Assembly: GCA_963783855.1 (NCBI GenBank)
Contig: CAWAPE010000001.1
Coordinates: 62,001 to 126,000 of the forward strand
Length of the DNA: 64,000 bases
Direction: 5' to 3'
Source of the DNA: JAKAGZ01 sp963783855
GTDB lineage: Bacteria; Bacteroidota; Ignavibacteria; Ignavibacteriales; Ignavibacteriaceae
Every line of letters begins with the position of its first letter. Position 1 is the stretch's first letter. A program made the translations under genes and the position numbers. The notes under the pieces were generated by a model. The model ran no database searches, had not been told where the DNA came from, and saw only the letters and a list, made by a program, of their open reading frames with translations. This document shows positions 1-9,953 of this stretch, piece by piece.

Positions 1-14
1 GGTGTAAATAAATT

Positions 15-677
15 ATGGCAGTCTCCTTTAACGAAAGATTAAAAAGCTTAATAAGCCTGCTAACAGATTACAGGACATTAAAAGCTCTGCTATCGTTGAA
101 ACATAGTGGATACCTGAAAGAAATCGGGTGGTTTAATGCTTTTGATTCAGGTTTCCCTGTTGACAGGAATAACAACCCGGTTCCATGGGTTACATATCCT
201 TTTATTGATTTTATTTCAACAAGACTGAAAAATAATTTCACTGTTTTTGAGTACGGCTCCGGAAGTTCTACGCTTTTTTATTCTAAAAGGGTAAAAGAAC
301 TTACCGCTGTTGAACATGACAAAGAATGGTTCAATAAAATAAAAGGAATTATGCCACAAAATGTTAACCTCGAATATAATTCAGAAGATGAGGACGGCAC
401 TTACTGCCGAACAATAGAATCGCAAAATAAAAAATTTGACCTTATAATTGTTGATGCAGTAGACAGGAACAATTGTATTAAAATTTCTCCCGGCTACCTT
501 TCTGATAATGGCATCATAATCCTGGATGATTCCGAAAGAGAACAATATGAGGAGGGTAAAAACTTACTGAGCTCACAGAATTTTAAATGTCTTGATTTCT
601 GGGGAATATCACCAGGTTACCTGAATAGAAAATGCACAACCATTTTTTATAAATCAGTAAACTGTCTAGATATATAG
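15..677 (+). CDS. Class I SAM-dependent methyltransferase
   Basis: 220 residues. The SAM-binding motif I reads FEYGSGSST (about 78-86), followed by the acidic VEHD at 99-102 that normally contacts the SAM ribose, and FDLIIVDA at 141-148 as the motif IV strand. This is a Rossmann methyltransferase. The substrate cannot be read, but four further polysaccharide-biosynthesis genes follow on the same strand, so decoration of a surface glycan is a reasonable inference. An in-frame TAA lies just upstream, so the first ATG is the earliest possible start. No clear ribosome binding site is visible, as for several genes in this cluster. Confidence 0.8.
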   Translation: MAVSFNERLKSLISLLTDYRTLKALLSLKHSGYLKEIGWFNAFDSGFPVDRNNNPVPWVTYPFIDFISTRLKNNFTVFEYGSGSSTLFYSKRVKELTAVEHDKEWFNKIKGIMPQNVNLEYNSEDEDGTYCRTIESQNKKFDLIIVDAVDRNNCIKISPGYLSDNGIIILDDSEREQYEEGKNLLSSQNFKCLDFWGISPGYLNRKCTTIFYKSVNCLDI

Positions 678-702
678 ATTTTAGAAAAAAATACTAATTA
701 AA

Positions 703-1914
703 ATGAAGATCGCTCTTCTTACAATACTTTATAAAAATAGCGTAAGCCGGATCTATGACAGCAGGCCTGAACTTGCCATGTCGCCCTATTCCAAACAAAA
801 ACAAATTGTGGATAAAGAAGCATCTATATGGGCTTCAGGATGGGAAGATGCATTAATAAAAAACAATCACGAAGTTTTTACAATTCCTATTAATGTTCTG
901 CCAATGCAGCAAAAATGGGCAAAAGAACAAAACGTTAAATTAAGCAGTGAAGCTGACATAGCATTTCAACAAATAAAGCAATTCAATCCGGATGTAATCT
1001 GGTATGACTATTTTGATGTCCAGCTGTTAAAAAAAATTAAATCTGAAGTAAAGTCAATTAAACTTGTACTTGGCTGGACCGGTAGCGCCATTGTTGATTA
1101 TAACATCCTGAAAGAAACTGATTTGGTACTTTCCTGTGCACCCGAGGCTGTTGAAGAATTAAAGAAATCAGGTATTAAAGCTGCTCACTTAAATCATGCA
1201 TTTAATTTTTCCATACTTGAAAAATTAGACCTTGATAAGATAGCTAAGGGTATTGATTTTATTTTTATTGGACAGATTTTCAGGGGAGCAAATCTTCACA
1301 ATAAAAGAGAGAAATTGTTAAGCGATTTAATTACAAATACTGACTTAAAAATTTATTCCCCAATTTTCGATTTTAACCATAAAACTATATTAAAATCCAT
1401 AATAAAAAGAGCCGGATATTACTTAACTGCCCCGCTGGGCAATACCACGCTTTCAAAAGATTTATTGCTTAAGAACGAGTTCTTTAAGGAATTCAGAAGA
1501 TCAAAAAATTCACCTATATTGCCCTACAAATTCGGGCTGAAAAGAAAAGTATTTCCGCCTGTTTATGGTGCTCAGATGTATTCAGTTATTAAAAACGCAG
1601 GAGTTGTATTAAATATTCATTCCGATTCATCAACTAAATATGCTTCAAATATGCGGCTTTTTGAAACAACCGGAGTAGGGACCTGCCTACTGACGGATTG
1701 GAAAGAAAATCTAAATAACCTATTTAAAGACGGGAGTGAGATAATCAGTTACAAATCGACTGAAGAATGTGTTGAAAAAGCAGGATGGCTTTTGAATCAC
1801 AGGGAGGAGTCTTTGCAAATAGGTAAACGGGCACAGAAAAAAACGTTAACTCAACATACATATGAACAGAGAGCACCTGAATTACTTTCAATAATTAAAA
1901 AAAGTCTGAAATGA
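703..1914 (+). CDS. Glycosyltransferase, CgeB-like GT-B family
   Basis: 403 residues. The C-terminal third has the layout of CgeB-like glycosyltransferases: NMRLFETTGVGTCLLTDW (about 317-334), then an asparagine/leucine-rich segment and a short helical tail with RA/Q-rich residues that end GT-B enzymes. The N-terminal half contains the FNPDVIWYDYFD strand typical of the first Rossmann domain. It probably transfers a sugar from a nucleotide donor onto a cell-surface glycan. Its stop overlaps the start of the next gene (ATGA), so the two are translationally coupled. Donor and acceptor are unknown. Confidence 0.75.
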   Translation: MKIALLTILYKNSVSRIYDSRPELAMSPYSKQKQIVDKEASIWASGWEDALIKNNHEVFTIPINVLPMQQKWAKEQNVKLSSEADIAFQQIKQFNPDVIWYDYFDVQLLKKIKSEVKSIKLVLGWTGSAIVDYNILKETDLVLSCAPEAVEELKKSGIKAAHLNHAFNFSILEKLDLDKIAKGIDFIFIGQIFRGANLHNKREKLLSDLITNTDLKIYSPIFDFNHKTILKSIIKRAGYYLTAPLGNTTLSKDLLLKNEFFKEFRRSKNSPILPYKFGLKRKVFPPVYGAQMYSVIKNAGVVLNIHSDSSTKYASNMRLFETTGVGTCLLTDWKENLNNLFKDGSEIISYKSTEECVEKAGWLLNHREESLQIGKRAQKKTLTQHTYEQRAPELLSIIKKSLK

Positions 1915-2591
1915 AGATCAGGAAAATCTTAAAAAGAAAATTAGACGGTACAATCTGGGGCAGCCTGAGAAGCACAGAGCCGGTATCAAAGGTATTTGGA
2001 CTTGACAGAGGTTTGCCTGTTGACAGGTATTATATTGAAAAATTCTTATCTGAAAATTCGGGCCTGATTAAAGGAAAGGTACTAGAAATATCTGAAGACA
2101 CATATTCTAAAAAATTCGGAATTAATATAGAAACAATTGATATTCTGCACTACGATAAATCAAGTAAGAAAGCTACACTAATAGGAGATCTGACAAAACC
2201 CGAATCACTTTCTCAAAATAAATTCGACTGCTTCATTTGTACACAGACTTTAAATTTTATTTACGATATCAACTCAGCAATCTCTGGAATTAAACATTTA
2301 TTAAAACCGAACGGCTCGGCTTTAATCACAATGGCTGGGATTTGCCAGATTTCCAGATACGATATGGACAGATGGGGAGACTACTGGAGATTTACCACCG
2401 GCTCAGCAACAAAACTATTTTCAGAACATTTTGGTGGCCATAATATAACAGTGAAATCTTATGGCAATATTCTTTCAGCTATCAGTCTCCTTGAAGGGAT
2501 TGCCGCGGAGGAGCTTTTGCCCCAGGAACTAGATAAAAATGATAACAATTACCAGGTTGTTATTACCGTAATTGCAAAAAAGGGGAAATAG
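1911..2591 (+). CDS. SAM-dependent methyltransferase, type 11-like
   Basis: 226 residues. The fold order matches small methyltransferases of glycan clusters: a motif I-like strand KGKVLEISEDTY (about 55-66) in which the usual GxGxG is degenerate, an acidic IDILHYD strand, FDCFICTQTLNFI at the motif IV position, and HLLKPNGSALIT as the post-motif segment. The poor glycine motif means SAM binding is inferred from the whole layout. It starts inside the previous gene's stop (ATGA) and its own stop overlaps the next start (TAGTG), so it sits in a tightly coupled operon. Activity on a sugar or peptidyl acceptor is unproven. Confidence 0.65.
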   Translation: MKIRKILKRKLDGTIWGSLRSTEPVSKVFGLDRGLPVDRYYIEKFLSENSGLIKGKVLEISEDTYSKKFGINIETIDILHYDKSSKKATLIGDLTKPESLSQNKFDCFICTQTLNFIYDINSAISGIKHLLKPNGSALITMAGICQISRYDMDRWGDYWRFTTGSATKLFSEHFGGHNITVKSYGNILSAISLLEGIAAEELLPQELDKNDNNYQVVITVIAKKGK

Positions 2592-3397
2592 TGCCAAACC
2601 TAATTCTTAAAAGGATCAATGATATAATTTCTCAAATTAGTGATAAAAATTATAGAGAATATATCGGACTTTTATTTAAATACGGCTCCACTCCAAGGAA
2701 CCAGAAGCGGATCATCACATTTTATAAGTATAAAATTGAAGTCCCAGATTTCCTCTCTTTTATATTTCAGTACAAAGACATATTTGTAAAAAATATTTAC
2801 AAATTTAACTCCGGGAATAATTCCCCGCTAATTTACGACTGCGGAGCAAACATCGGAATTAGCTGCCTTTATTTTAAAGAGTTATTTCCATCCGCACGTA
2901 TTAAGGCCTTTGAAGCTGACCCTGCAATTGCGAATATATTAAGTAATAATTTACGTGCTAATAAAATTTCCGGTATTGACATCACAGCAAAAGCCGTCTG
3001 GACAGATAACAATGGAATTGATTTCAATTCTGATGGTGCGGACGGAGGCTCTATCACTCAAAGCCCGGGAGGCAAAAGGGTAGATTCAGTAAGCCTCAGG
3101 AATTTATTACTGAATGAAGAAAAAATTGATCTGATTAAGATGGATATTGAAGGTGCTGAAGTTGATGTGATAATCGATTGCAATGAAACATTAAAGATAG
3201 CTGATAAAATATTTATTGAATTCCATAGCTGGATGAACAACAGGAAAAGACTGGATTTGCTTTTGAAGACTTTACATGATAACGGATTTTCTTATTTTAT
3301 AGAATCGATTTCAAATTTGAGTTCTCCATTATTAGGTTCAAACATTACCGGGTCAAACCTTCAGCTTAATATTTTTGCAACGAACAATAATTTATGA
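2591..3397 (+). CDS. FkbM family methyltransferase
   Basis: 268 residues. The FkbM signature is clear: DCGANIG at 83-89 binds SAM, the acidic FEAD is at about 107-110, and KMDIEGAE at 183-190 is the diagnostic FkbM motif. Members O-methylate sugars or polyketides, and those in glycosyltransferase clusters usually methylate a glycan hydroxyl. Translation appears to begin at GTG, sharing its first base with the upstream TAG stop. The stop overlaps the following deacetylase start as ATGA. This is the third methyltransferase among the first four genes, so the glycan is probably multiply methylated. Confidence 0.85.
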   Translation: MPNLILKRINDIISQISDKNYREYIGLLFKYGSTPRNQKRIITFYKYKIEVPDFLSFIFQYKDIFVKNIYKFNSGNNSPLIYDCGANIGISCLYFKELFPSARIKAFEADPAIANILSNNLRANKISGIDITAKAVWTDNNGIDFNSDGADGGSITQSPGGKRVDSVSLRNLLLNEEKIDLIKMDIEGAEVDVIIDCNETLKIADKIFIEFHSWMNNRKRLDLLLKTLHDNGFSYFIESISNLSSPLLGSNITGSNLQLNIFATNNNL

Positions 3398-4383
3398 ATA
3401 TTAAGGAAATAATATATAATTCTCTTTTTGCTCCCGTAAGATTTGTGGAGAACCTGTTGGAAAGTCCAGCAATAATTTTGATATATCACCGTGTTGCAGA
3501 TCTTGAAGACGATTCTCAGCAACTTGCAGTTAAACCGAGAAATTTCTCAAAACAGATACATTATCTAAAGAATAATTTTAACCTCCTTACTGTTGAAGAA
3601 TTTGCAGGAATAATTATCAACCAAAAGAAATTACCACAGAGAAGTATCTTACTGACTTTTGATGACGGTTATGCTGATAACTATTTAAATGCGGTACCAA
3701 TACTTGAATCTAATAAGGTGCAGTCCTTATTTTATATAACTACTTCAATGCTAAATAATGAGGAGGAAACCTGGTGGGACAAACTGGAACAAATTTTTAT
3801 CCTAAACAGCAGATTGCCATCTAAATTGTCCGTTGAAATAAATGAGAAACAATATATTTTTGATACATCCAGCGGATCTCAAATTGAAAAGACATATAAG
3901 GCTCTTCACCAGATTCTAAAATATTTAAAAATTGATGAGAGAATTAAAGTAATAAAACAGCTAGCTGAAAGGAAAGGAACGGATACAATAGCACGGCCAA
4001 CTCATAGGTTTCTCACTTCGGGTGAACTAAAGAAAATGTCTTTATCAAAAAGTGTTATAATTGGTGCACATACACACACACATACTCCATTAAGCATATT
4101 AAGAGCTGAGGAGCAGCGTGATGAAATTACTACTTCAGTTAGATTACTGGAAGAGATTACAGGAAAGAAAGTCGAACATTTTTCCTACCCATTCGGTTTG
4201 AAGAAAGATTACAACAAAGACACAATTAACATTTGCAAAGAAATTGGGTTTAAATTTGTCTGCGCAAATTACTATTCACAAGTACATAGCTGGACTGACC
4301 GATACCAACTTCCAAGAATTTTAATAAGAGATTGGGAATTTGAAACTTTTAAAACTAGCGTTAATAGATACTTTAGATACTAA
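3394..4383 (+). CDS. Polysaccharide deacetylase (CE4/NodB-like)
   Basis: 329 residues. The NodB homology motif 1 is LTFDDGYAD (87-95), giving the catalytic base and metal-binding aspartates. Motif 2 is the histidine cluster HTHTHTPLS (226-234), which supplies the HxxxH metal ligands, and FSYPFG further on corresponds to motif 3. CE4 enzymes remove N- or O-acetyl groups from glycans. A 120-residue insertion between motifs 1 and 2 is longer than in the minimal NodB domain, as in capsule- and exopolysaccharide-associated members. The start overlaps the preceding stop, so it is co-translated with the FkbM gene. Confidence 0.85.
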   Translation: MNIKEIIYNSLFAPVRFVENLLESPAIILIYHRVADLEDDSQQLAVKPRNFSKQIHYLKNNFNLLTVEEFAGIIINQKKLPQRSILLTFDDGYADNYLNAVPILESNKVQSLFYITTSMLNNEEETWWDKLEQIFILNSRLPSKLSVEINEKQYIFDTSSGSQIEKTYKALHQILKYLKIDERIKVIKQLAERKGTDTIARPTHRFLTSGELKKMSLSKSVIIGAHTHTHTPLSILRAEEQRDEITTSVRLLEEITGKKVEHFSYPFGLKKDYNKDTINICKEIGFKFVCANYYSQVHSWTDRYQLPRILIRDWEFETFKTSVNRYFRY

Positions 4384-5628
4384 TTGAAAATATTATTTAT
4401 AAATAAATATGATATTTCCGGCGGTGCCGGTATTGCCGCTTATCGTTTAAGCAAAGGACTTGAGGAATATTTTCAAACTGAGAATAATTTTCTTGTCGGT
4501 ATAAAAAGAAGTAACCTTACAAACGTTTACAGCACACGAAGACCCGGTATTGAAAATTTTATTGAAAGAGGAACTAATTATTTATTAAATAAGCTAGGTC
4601 TTCAATATAAATTTCTGCCTTTCTCCACAGGTAGAATAATTCATTTAACAAAAGAATTAAACCCTGATGTTATAAGCCTGCACAATACACATGGAGGTTA
4701 TTTTGAAACCACTTTACTTGAAGAGCTTTCAAAAACCGCACCTATTATATGGACCCTACACGATATGTGGGCCTTTACTGCAAACGCTGCCCATACCTTC
4801 GGGGATGAATCCTGGAAAGAATTAAAAAGTGGGAAAAATGAGAAGAAACATTTTCCACAGATTGGTTTTAACACAGGTAAGTGGTTAATCAGACAAAAAA
4901 AAGAAATTTATAGAAAATCGGATATTACGATTACATGCCCCTCTATTTGGTTATATCAACTAGCAAAACAAAGCCCTTTATTTCATGGTAAAAATATTCT
5001 TCACATTCAAAATGGAATTGATATTTCAATCTTTAAAAAATATAACGACTCAGACATGAGAAGTAAGCTTAACATTCCGAAAGATTCAAAGGTACTGGCA
5101 TTTATAGCAGAGAAGGGAATGCAAAGTGAATTTAAAGGGGGTAATGATCTTCTAAAAATTCTTGAAGGTATGAATGAACGGTTAACTGAGAAGGTTCATT
5201 TAATAATTATGGGACTTGGAAATTTTGATATACTTAATAAATTTTCAAATTTCATCGTTCATAAAACCGGGTATATTTTCTCTGAAGAATTGGTCGCAAA
5301 ATATTTGTCTGCTGCAGATATATTCATTTACCCGACTAAAGCGGATAATCTACCTTCTACATTAATAGAATCTTTAGCTTGTGAAACTCCCGCTGTTACT
5401 TTTGATATAGGCGGATGTGGAGAAATTATAATAGATAACTTTAACGGATATTTAATAAGGCCTTTCAAAATACAGTCTTTTATTGAAAAGACATTATTTC
5501 TACTTTTTGATAATAATAAACGACAGACATTTGGATTGAACGGCACAAGATATGTACAGGATAATTTTTCAATCAGAACTATGACTGAGAAATATTATGA
5601 TTTATTTGTTGGTTTAACAAAGAAATAA
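4384..5628 (+). CDS. Glycosyltransferase family 4
   Basis: 414 residues. The N-terminus MKILFINKYDISGGAGIAA is the first strand and glycine-rich loop of a GT4 GT-B enzyme. The C-terminal domain has LSAADIFIYPTKADNLP followed by the E-x7-E-type nucleotide-sugar motif around LIESLACETPAV and GGCGE. It begins at TTG immediately after the preceding TAA with no ribosome binding site, but the homology requires this position. Probable role: adding a sugar to the surface polysaccharide built by the neighbouring genes. Confidence 0.82.
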   Translation: MKILFINKYDISGGAGIAAYRLSKGLEEYFQTENNFLVGIKRSNLTNVYSTRRPGIENFIERGTNYLLNKLGLQYKFLPFSTGRIIHLTKELNPDVISLHNTHGGYFETTLLEELSKTAPIIWTLHDMWAFTANAAHTFGDESWKELKSGKNEKKHFPQIGFNTGKWLIRQKKEIYRKSDITITCPSIWLYQLAKQSPLFHGKNILHIQNGIDISIFKKYNDSDMRSKLNIPKDSKVLAFIAEKGMQSEFKGGNDLLKILEGMNERLTEKVHLIIMGLGNFDILNKFSNFIVHKTGYIFSEELVAKYLSAADIFIYPTKADNLPSTLIESLACETPAVTFDIGGCGEIIIDNFNGYLIRPFKIQSFIEKTLFLLFDNNKRQTFGLNGTRYVQDNFSIRTMTEKYYDLFVGLTKK

Positions 5629-5682
5629 TATATTCTGCTTTTATTTTGCATACTATATTTAAGCAGGTAACAAGGAATATAA

Positions 5683-6768
5683 ATGATAGATTATGAAAAT
5701 TTACGTGATTCAAATGAATTATTCTTTGATGAATTTATTCACAATTTTGGCAACGTACTTAATAGCGGATGGTTCATACTCGGAAGTTTTGTTAAGAAAT
5801 TTGAAGAAAATTTTGCTGCATTTAATAATAGCAAGTATTGCCTTGGTGTCGCGTCCGGACTTGATGCTCTCACTCTTTCACTCAAAAGTTTTAATCTTGA
5901 AAAAAATGCCGAAGTAATTGTTCCTTCTAATACTTATATAGCGACTATTTTATCCGTGCTGCATTGCGGCCTCAGACCTGTCCTGGTGGAACCGGATATA
6001 AAGACTTACAACATTGATCCCAAAAAAATAGAAGCTAAAATAACTCAGGAAACAAAAGCAATAATTGTCGTCCATCTTTACGGAAAGTCTTGTGATATGG
6101 ATCCGATTGTAGAAATTTGCAAAAAACATAATCTTAAATTAATTGAAGATTGTGCCCAGTCTCACGGTGCAAAATATAAGGGAAGAAATACAGGAACATT
6201 CGGTGATTTTGGCGCATTTAGTTTTTACCCTACAAAAAACCTTGGTGCTTTGGGAGATGGAGGTGGAGTGATTACCAATGATAAAATTCTCGCAGATTCA
6301 ATTTCAAAACTTCGCAATTACGGCTCGGATAAAAAATATTATAACGATGTAATTGGATTTAATTCAAGACTTGATGAAATGCAAGCAGCCTTTTTATCTG
6401 TAAAACTAAAAAAACTTAATGTGATCACAACACATAAAAGATCACTTGCAGAACTATATCATAATAATTTAAGAGAAGATTTTATTAAGCCAGTAGTTGA
6501 TGAAAATTATTTTGACGTTTATCACATTTACAATATACGCCATCCGAGAAGAGATGCCCTAAAAGAATATTTACTTAATAATGGAATTAAAACTGAGATT
6601 CATTATCCCGTCCCGCCAAACAAACAAAAGGCTATGCAGGGAATAATAGAAGACAGGCCTTACCCGATTTCTGAGAAAATTCACGAAACTACTTTAAGCC
6701 TTCCCTGCTCATTTGGACACTCGAAAAATCAGATTGAAAAAGTGATTGAAGTGATGAATAATTTCTGA
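5683..6768 (+). CDS. DegT/DnrJ/EryC1/StrS aminotransferase (nucleotide-sugar aminotransferase)
   Basis: 361 residues, the usual family length. The PLP site shows EDCAQSHGA at 155-163, where the aspartate pairs with the pyridine nitrogen, and SFYPTKNLGALGDGG around 180-193 with the Schiff-base lysine K185. These enzymes convert a keto-sugar nucleotide, often dTDP-3- or 4-keto-6-deoxyhexose or a UDP-hexose derivative, to an amino sugar. A ribosome binding site AAGGA lies 7 bases before ATG. It closes the plus-strand polysaccharide cluster, and its stop nearly abuts the convergent priA. A WecE/VioA/QdtB-type role is possible; the exact sugar is not readable. Confidence 0.85.
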   Translation: MIDYENLRDSNELFFDEFIHNFGNVLNSGWFILGSFVKKFEENFAAFNNSKYCLGVASGLDALTLSLKSFNLEKNAEVIVPSNTYIATILSVLHCGLRPVLVEPDIKTYNIDPKKIEAKITQETKAIIVVHLYGKSCDMDPIVEICKKHNLKLIEDCAQSHGAKYKGRNTGTFGDFGAFSFYPTKNLGALGDGGGVITNDKILADSISKLRNYGSDKKYYNDVIGFNSRLDEMQAAFLSVKLKKLNVITTHKRSLAELYHNNLREDFIKPVVDENYFDVYHIYNIRHPRRDALKEYLLNNGIKTEIHYPVPPNKQKAMQGIIEDRPYPISEKIHETTLSLPCSFGHSKNQIEKVIEVMNNF

Positions 6769-9234
6769 TCACATTATGCTTTGTGGATCAATATCATAAA
6801 TTAGTTTCACATCCCTGTAGCGTGACTTCCTGTTAAATTCTGAAAATGAATTCAGGATTGCCTTTCTTAAAATTGCCCCCCCGGGATCAAGTTCCTTAGT
6901 GCTTTTAATTAAAATATGATAACGATAATATCCTTTTAGCCTGGCCAGTATTGCAGTAGCAGGCTCCATTATTTTCAACCATTTACTGTAAGCTGACAAT
7001 TCTTTGTAAAAATCTTTTATTGCACCTTCTGCTTTCCTGTTATCCAAATCCTTCGCTTCTATCAATGCTATTCTGGTAAATGGTGGATATCCCATTTTCT
7101 CTCTGTCAGCAATTTCTTTCTGATAAATTCCATTGTAATCATTCTCCACAACTTTCTGGAGTGTAAAGTTCTTTTCGTTTTGTGTTTGGATTATTACTTC
7201 CCCTTTTATTTTATTTCTACCGGCACGCCCCGATACCTGCGTGAGCAGCTGGAAAGTCCGCTCGTCTGCACGAAAATCCGGGAGCCATAAACTTGTTTCG
7301 GCAGAAATTACACCTACCAAAGTAACTCTAGAAAAATCTAACCCCTTAGAAACCATTTGAGTTCCGACAAGAATATCAGTATCACCTCTGCTGAAAGCTA
7401 TTAAGATTTTACTAAGGGATGATTTCTTAGAAACCGAATCTGAATCTACTCTTTTCACACGTGCATTCGGAAAGAAATATTCAAGCTCATCCTCTACTCT
7501 TTCAGTTCCGGTTCCGAAATACTTGACTGCCAGAGAACCGCAATTTGTGCACGCATGCGGAACATCCTTTACAAATCCACAATAATGACACTGAAGTATG
7601 TTCTTATTTACATGATAAATCAGAGGGACGGAACAATTTTCGCAGGTTTCAATTTCAGAACAATCTTCGCAAAACACCTGTGTAGAAAATCCTCTCCTGT
7701 TCTGTAGTATTATCACACCTTCTTTCTTTTTAAGTCTGTCTTCTATCTTATCCAGCAGAAATCTTGAAAAGATGTTTTCCATCTTTTTCTTTTTTCTTTC
7801 CAGCGAAATATTTACAAGTTCTATTTCAGGAAGTTGGGCGTTGTCGATTCTTTCCGGGAGTTCGAGTAGTGTAAATTTACCTGTCTTCGCATTGTACATA
7901 CTTTCAATTGATGGAGTTGCGGAACCGAGCAAAACCGGACAATTATTATATTGCGCAAGTACTATGGCACTATCTTTTGCGTGATATTTGGGAGCAGTTT
8001 CAAATTGTTTGTAACTTGAATCGTGCTCCTCATCTACAATTATTATCCCTAAATTTTTTAAAGGTGAAAAAAGAGCTGAGCGTGCGCCAATCACAACCTT
8101 GCTTTTGCCTTTTAATATTCTTCGCCATGTATCATATCTTTCACCAATAGACATCCTGCTGTGAACAACTGAAACGAGATCCCCAAAATTATTAAATAAC
8201 CTGGATGTTATTTGTGGAGTGAGAGAAATTTCCGGAACAAGTATTAAAGCCGTTTTATTTTTTGTAAGTACCTGTTTTATTAATTCAATATAAACCTGTG
8301 TTTTTCCACTTCCGGTAACTCCGTGCAGCAAAAAAGGTTCAAATTTAAAAGGCTCCAGGTTTTGTGAAACCAGTGAAATTACTTCTACCTGCTTTGCGGA
8401 TAGTTCAAACTTAATGTGTTCTTCTTTGTATTCTTCCGTAAATGTTCTTTCAACTTCTTTTTCAATTATCTGTACAAAGCCTTTTTCTTCGAGTCCTTTT
8501 ACAGATGATTGTGACGACTCAGATTTCTTCAAAAGATCGGCGAGCAAATATTCTTTCCCCTTTTTAGATATCAATTCCATCAAAATTTTTAATTGCTTCG
8601 GAGAACGTCTTTCAATCTCCGGGAAAGACGCATATACTTCCCCAATAGTTTTATCCAGTTTTACAAATTTCGCAGTTTTTGCCTTTGCCTTTGGATCCGG
8701 AATTTCATCAAGCACAGTAATTGCGCCTGCATTTTGCAAGCTGCTTATCTGTGAATAAATATTTTTCTTCTTCAATATTTTCTGAAGATAGGAGAAATTA
8801 ATTTCATCCTTCTCAGAAAGTGCCTCTAATATTTTACCTTTTACTGAATCTTTATTTTTTTCTTTAGACAGCAACTCAGCACAAAATTTTCTATCTACAA
8901 TAATTTTTCTTTTTGATTCAATATCAGAGCCATAAGGAACCGCAAGTTTTAATGCTTCCCCAAGTGAGGACAAATAATAGTCAGAGACCCATTCATAAAA
9001 TTTTAACGATTTTTTATCGAAGATTGGTTCATTATCAAGGATATCTGAAAGAGGCTTAATTTCTTCTTTCACATTTGTTTTTTTTGACGTATTAACTACA
9101 AAACCGGTAAGCGTTCTTTTACCAAAAGGCGCAACCGCTCTAACACCAATTTGCGTGTAGTGCTCTAGTTCCGCCGGAACTGAATAAGTAAAAGTATTTC
9201 TGAATGGGAGAGGAAAAACAATTTCTGCGAACAT
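6769..9234 (-). CDS. priA: Primosomal protein N' (replication restart helicase PriA)
   Basis: 821 residues, slightly longer than E. coli PriA. The order is right: N-terminal DNA-binding domain, winged-helix region, Walker A GVTGSGKT at 305-312, DEEH Walker B at 401-404, then eight zinc-binding cysteines (522, 525, 531, 534, 549, 552, 562, 565) inside the helicase core, and the QVSGRAGR motif VI. PriA recognises stalled forks and reloads DnaB. Its ATG overlaps the stop of the upstream lipoprotein gene by one base (TAATG), suggesting co-transcription. It converges on the aminotransferase gene with no spacer. Confidence 0.97.
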   Translation of the reverse strand: MFAEIVFPLPFRNTFTYSVPAELEHYTQIGVRAVAPFGKRTLTGFVVNTSKKTNVKEEIKPLSDILDNEPIFDKKSLKFYEWVSDYYLSSLGEALKLAVPYGSDIESKRKIIVDRKFCAELLSKEKNKDSVKGKILEALSEKDEINFSYLQKILKKKNIYSQISSLQNAGAITVLDEIPDPKAKAKTAKFVKLDKTIGEVYASFPEIERRSPKQLKILMELISKKGKEYLLADLLKKSESSQSSVKGLEEKGFVQIIEKEVERTFTEEYKEEHIKFELSAKQVEVISLVSQNLEPFKFEPFLLHGVTGSGKTQVYIELIKQVLTKNKTALILVPEISLTPQITSRLFNNFGDLVSVVHSRMSIGERYDTWRRILKGKSKVVIGARSALFSPLKNLGIIIVDEEHDSSYKQFETAPKYHAKDSAIVLAQYNNCPVLLGSATPSIESMYNAKTGKFTLLELPERIDNAQLPEIELVNISLERKKKKMENIFSRFLLDKIEDRLKKKEGVIILQNRRGFSTQVFCEDCSEIETCENCSVPLIYHVNKNILQCHYCGFVKDVPHACTNCGSLAVKYFGTGTERVEDELEYFFPNARVKRVDSDSVSKKSSLSKILIAFSRGDTDILVGTQMVSKGLDFSRVTLVGVISAETSLWLPDFRADERTFQLLTQVSGRAGRNKIKGEVIIQTQNEKNFTLQKVVENDYNGIYQKEIADREKMGYPPFTRIALIEAKDLDNRKAEGAIKDFYKELSAYSKWLKIMEPATAILARLKGYYRYHILIKSTKELDPGGAILRKAILNSFSEFNRKSRYRDVKLIYDIDPQSIM

Positions 9235-9779
9235 TAGTTTTTTGTATTATAATAAGGTGCCAATGCTTTAAATCCCTTGTCATTAAATCCGGAGCTATAC
9301 ATTTCAAATTTCAAAACCTTAATACTTTTATCCCATAATATTCTTTTATAGTTCCTTGAATTAATTATCTGGCCGTTTGTAGAAATGACACTATCGTCTA
9401 AAGCGAGAGTAAGGTAATAAAATCCATCTTCAAACCGGATACCTTCTACTTTTTCAATATTGTTGAAGCGATATTCAGCTTTCCCATTTAACTTTCCATC
9501 ATCAAGCAATAAGTCCCTTGTTATTACATCTTTGCCTTCGCCTTTTAGCTGGGAAATTAGTTTATCACTTTTTGTTATATACGTAAACAGACTTTCCTTA
9601 TCCTCGTTAAATTCCTCATCTGAGGTTGCGTTTGATTTAATATTATAAAACTGCATTGTTACAATGCCGCTTTTCGGAGTCTCCATTCTAATTGTATATG
9701 CAATTTTTTCGGGAACAAGGCAGCCATTAATCGACAATACTAAAAATGCTAAGATTAAGACCGATAATAATTTTTTCAT
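9234..9779 (-). CDS. Putative lipoprotein of unknown function
   Basis: 181 residues from the ATG chosen at 9779; a reading frame 10 codons longer exists but would spoil the signal peptide. The N-terminus MKKLLSVLILAFLVLSINGC is a type II signal sequence with lipobox SINGC, so the mature protein should be lipid-anchored. The rest is charged and beta-rich (RMETPKSGIVTMQFYNI, then alternating strands). I do not recognise the family. It lies directly upstream of priA with a one-base overlap, although no functional link is obvious. It is divergent from the potassium channel gene. Confidence 0.65.
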   Translation of the reverse strand: MKKLLSVLILAFLVLSINGCLVPEKIAYTIRMETPKSGIVTMQFYNIKSNATSDEEFNEDKESLFTYITKSDKLISQLKGEGKDVITRDLLLDDGKLNGKAEYRFNNIEKVEGIRFEDGFYYLTLALDDSVISTNGQIINSRNYKRILWDKSIKVLKFEMYSSGFNDKGFKALAPYYNTKN

Positions 9780-9953
9780 TGGTGTTTTCACCCCGTTTTT
9801 TAACAACAAATATCAATGAATTTGAATTCTTATACAAATCACGCCAAAATTTTACTGAATTTCGGGCAAAAGAACAAATAAAATTTACGGATAGTTTTAC
9901 GAATGTTTCTTATTTTAATATAAGAATTTGCAAAATTAAGTATAGTAAAAATT

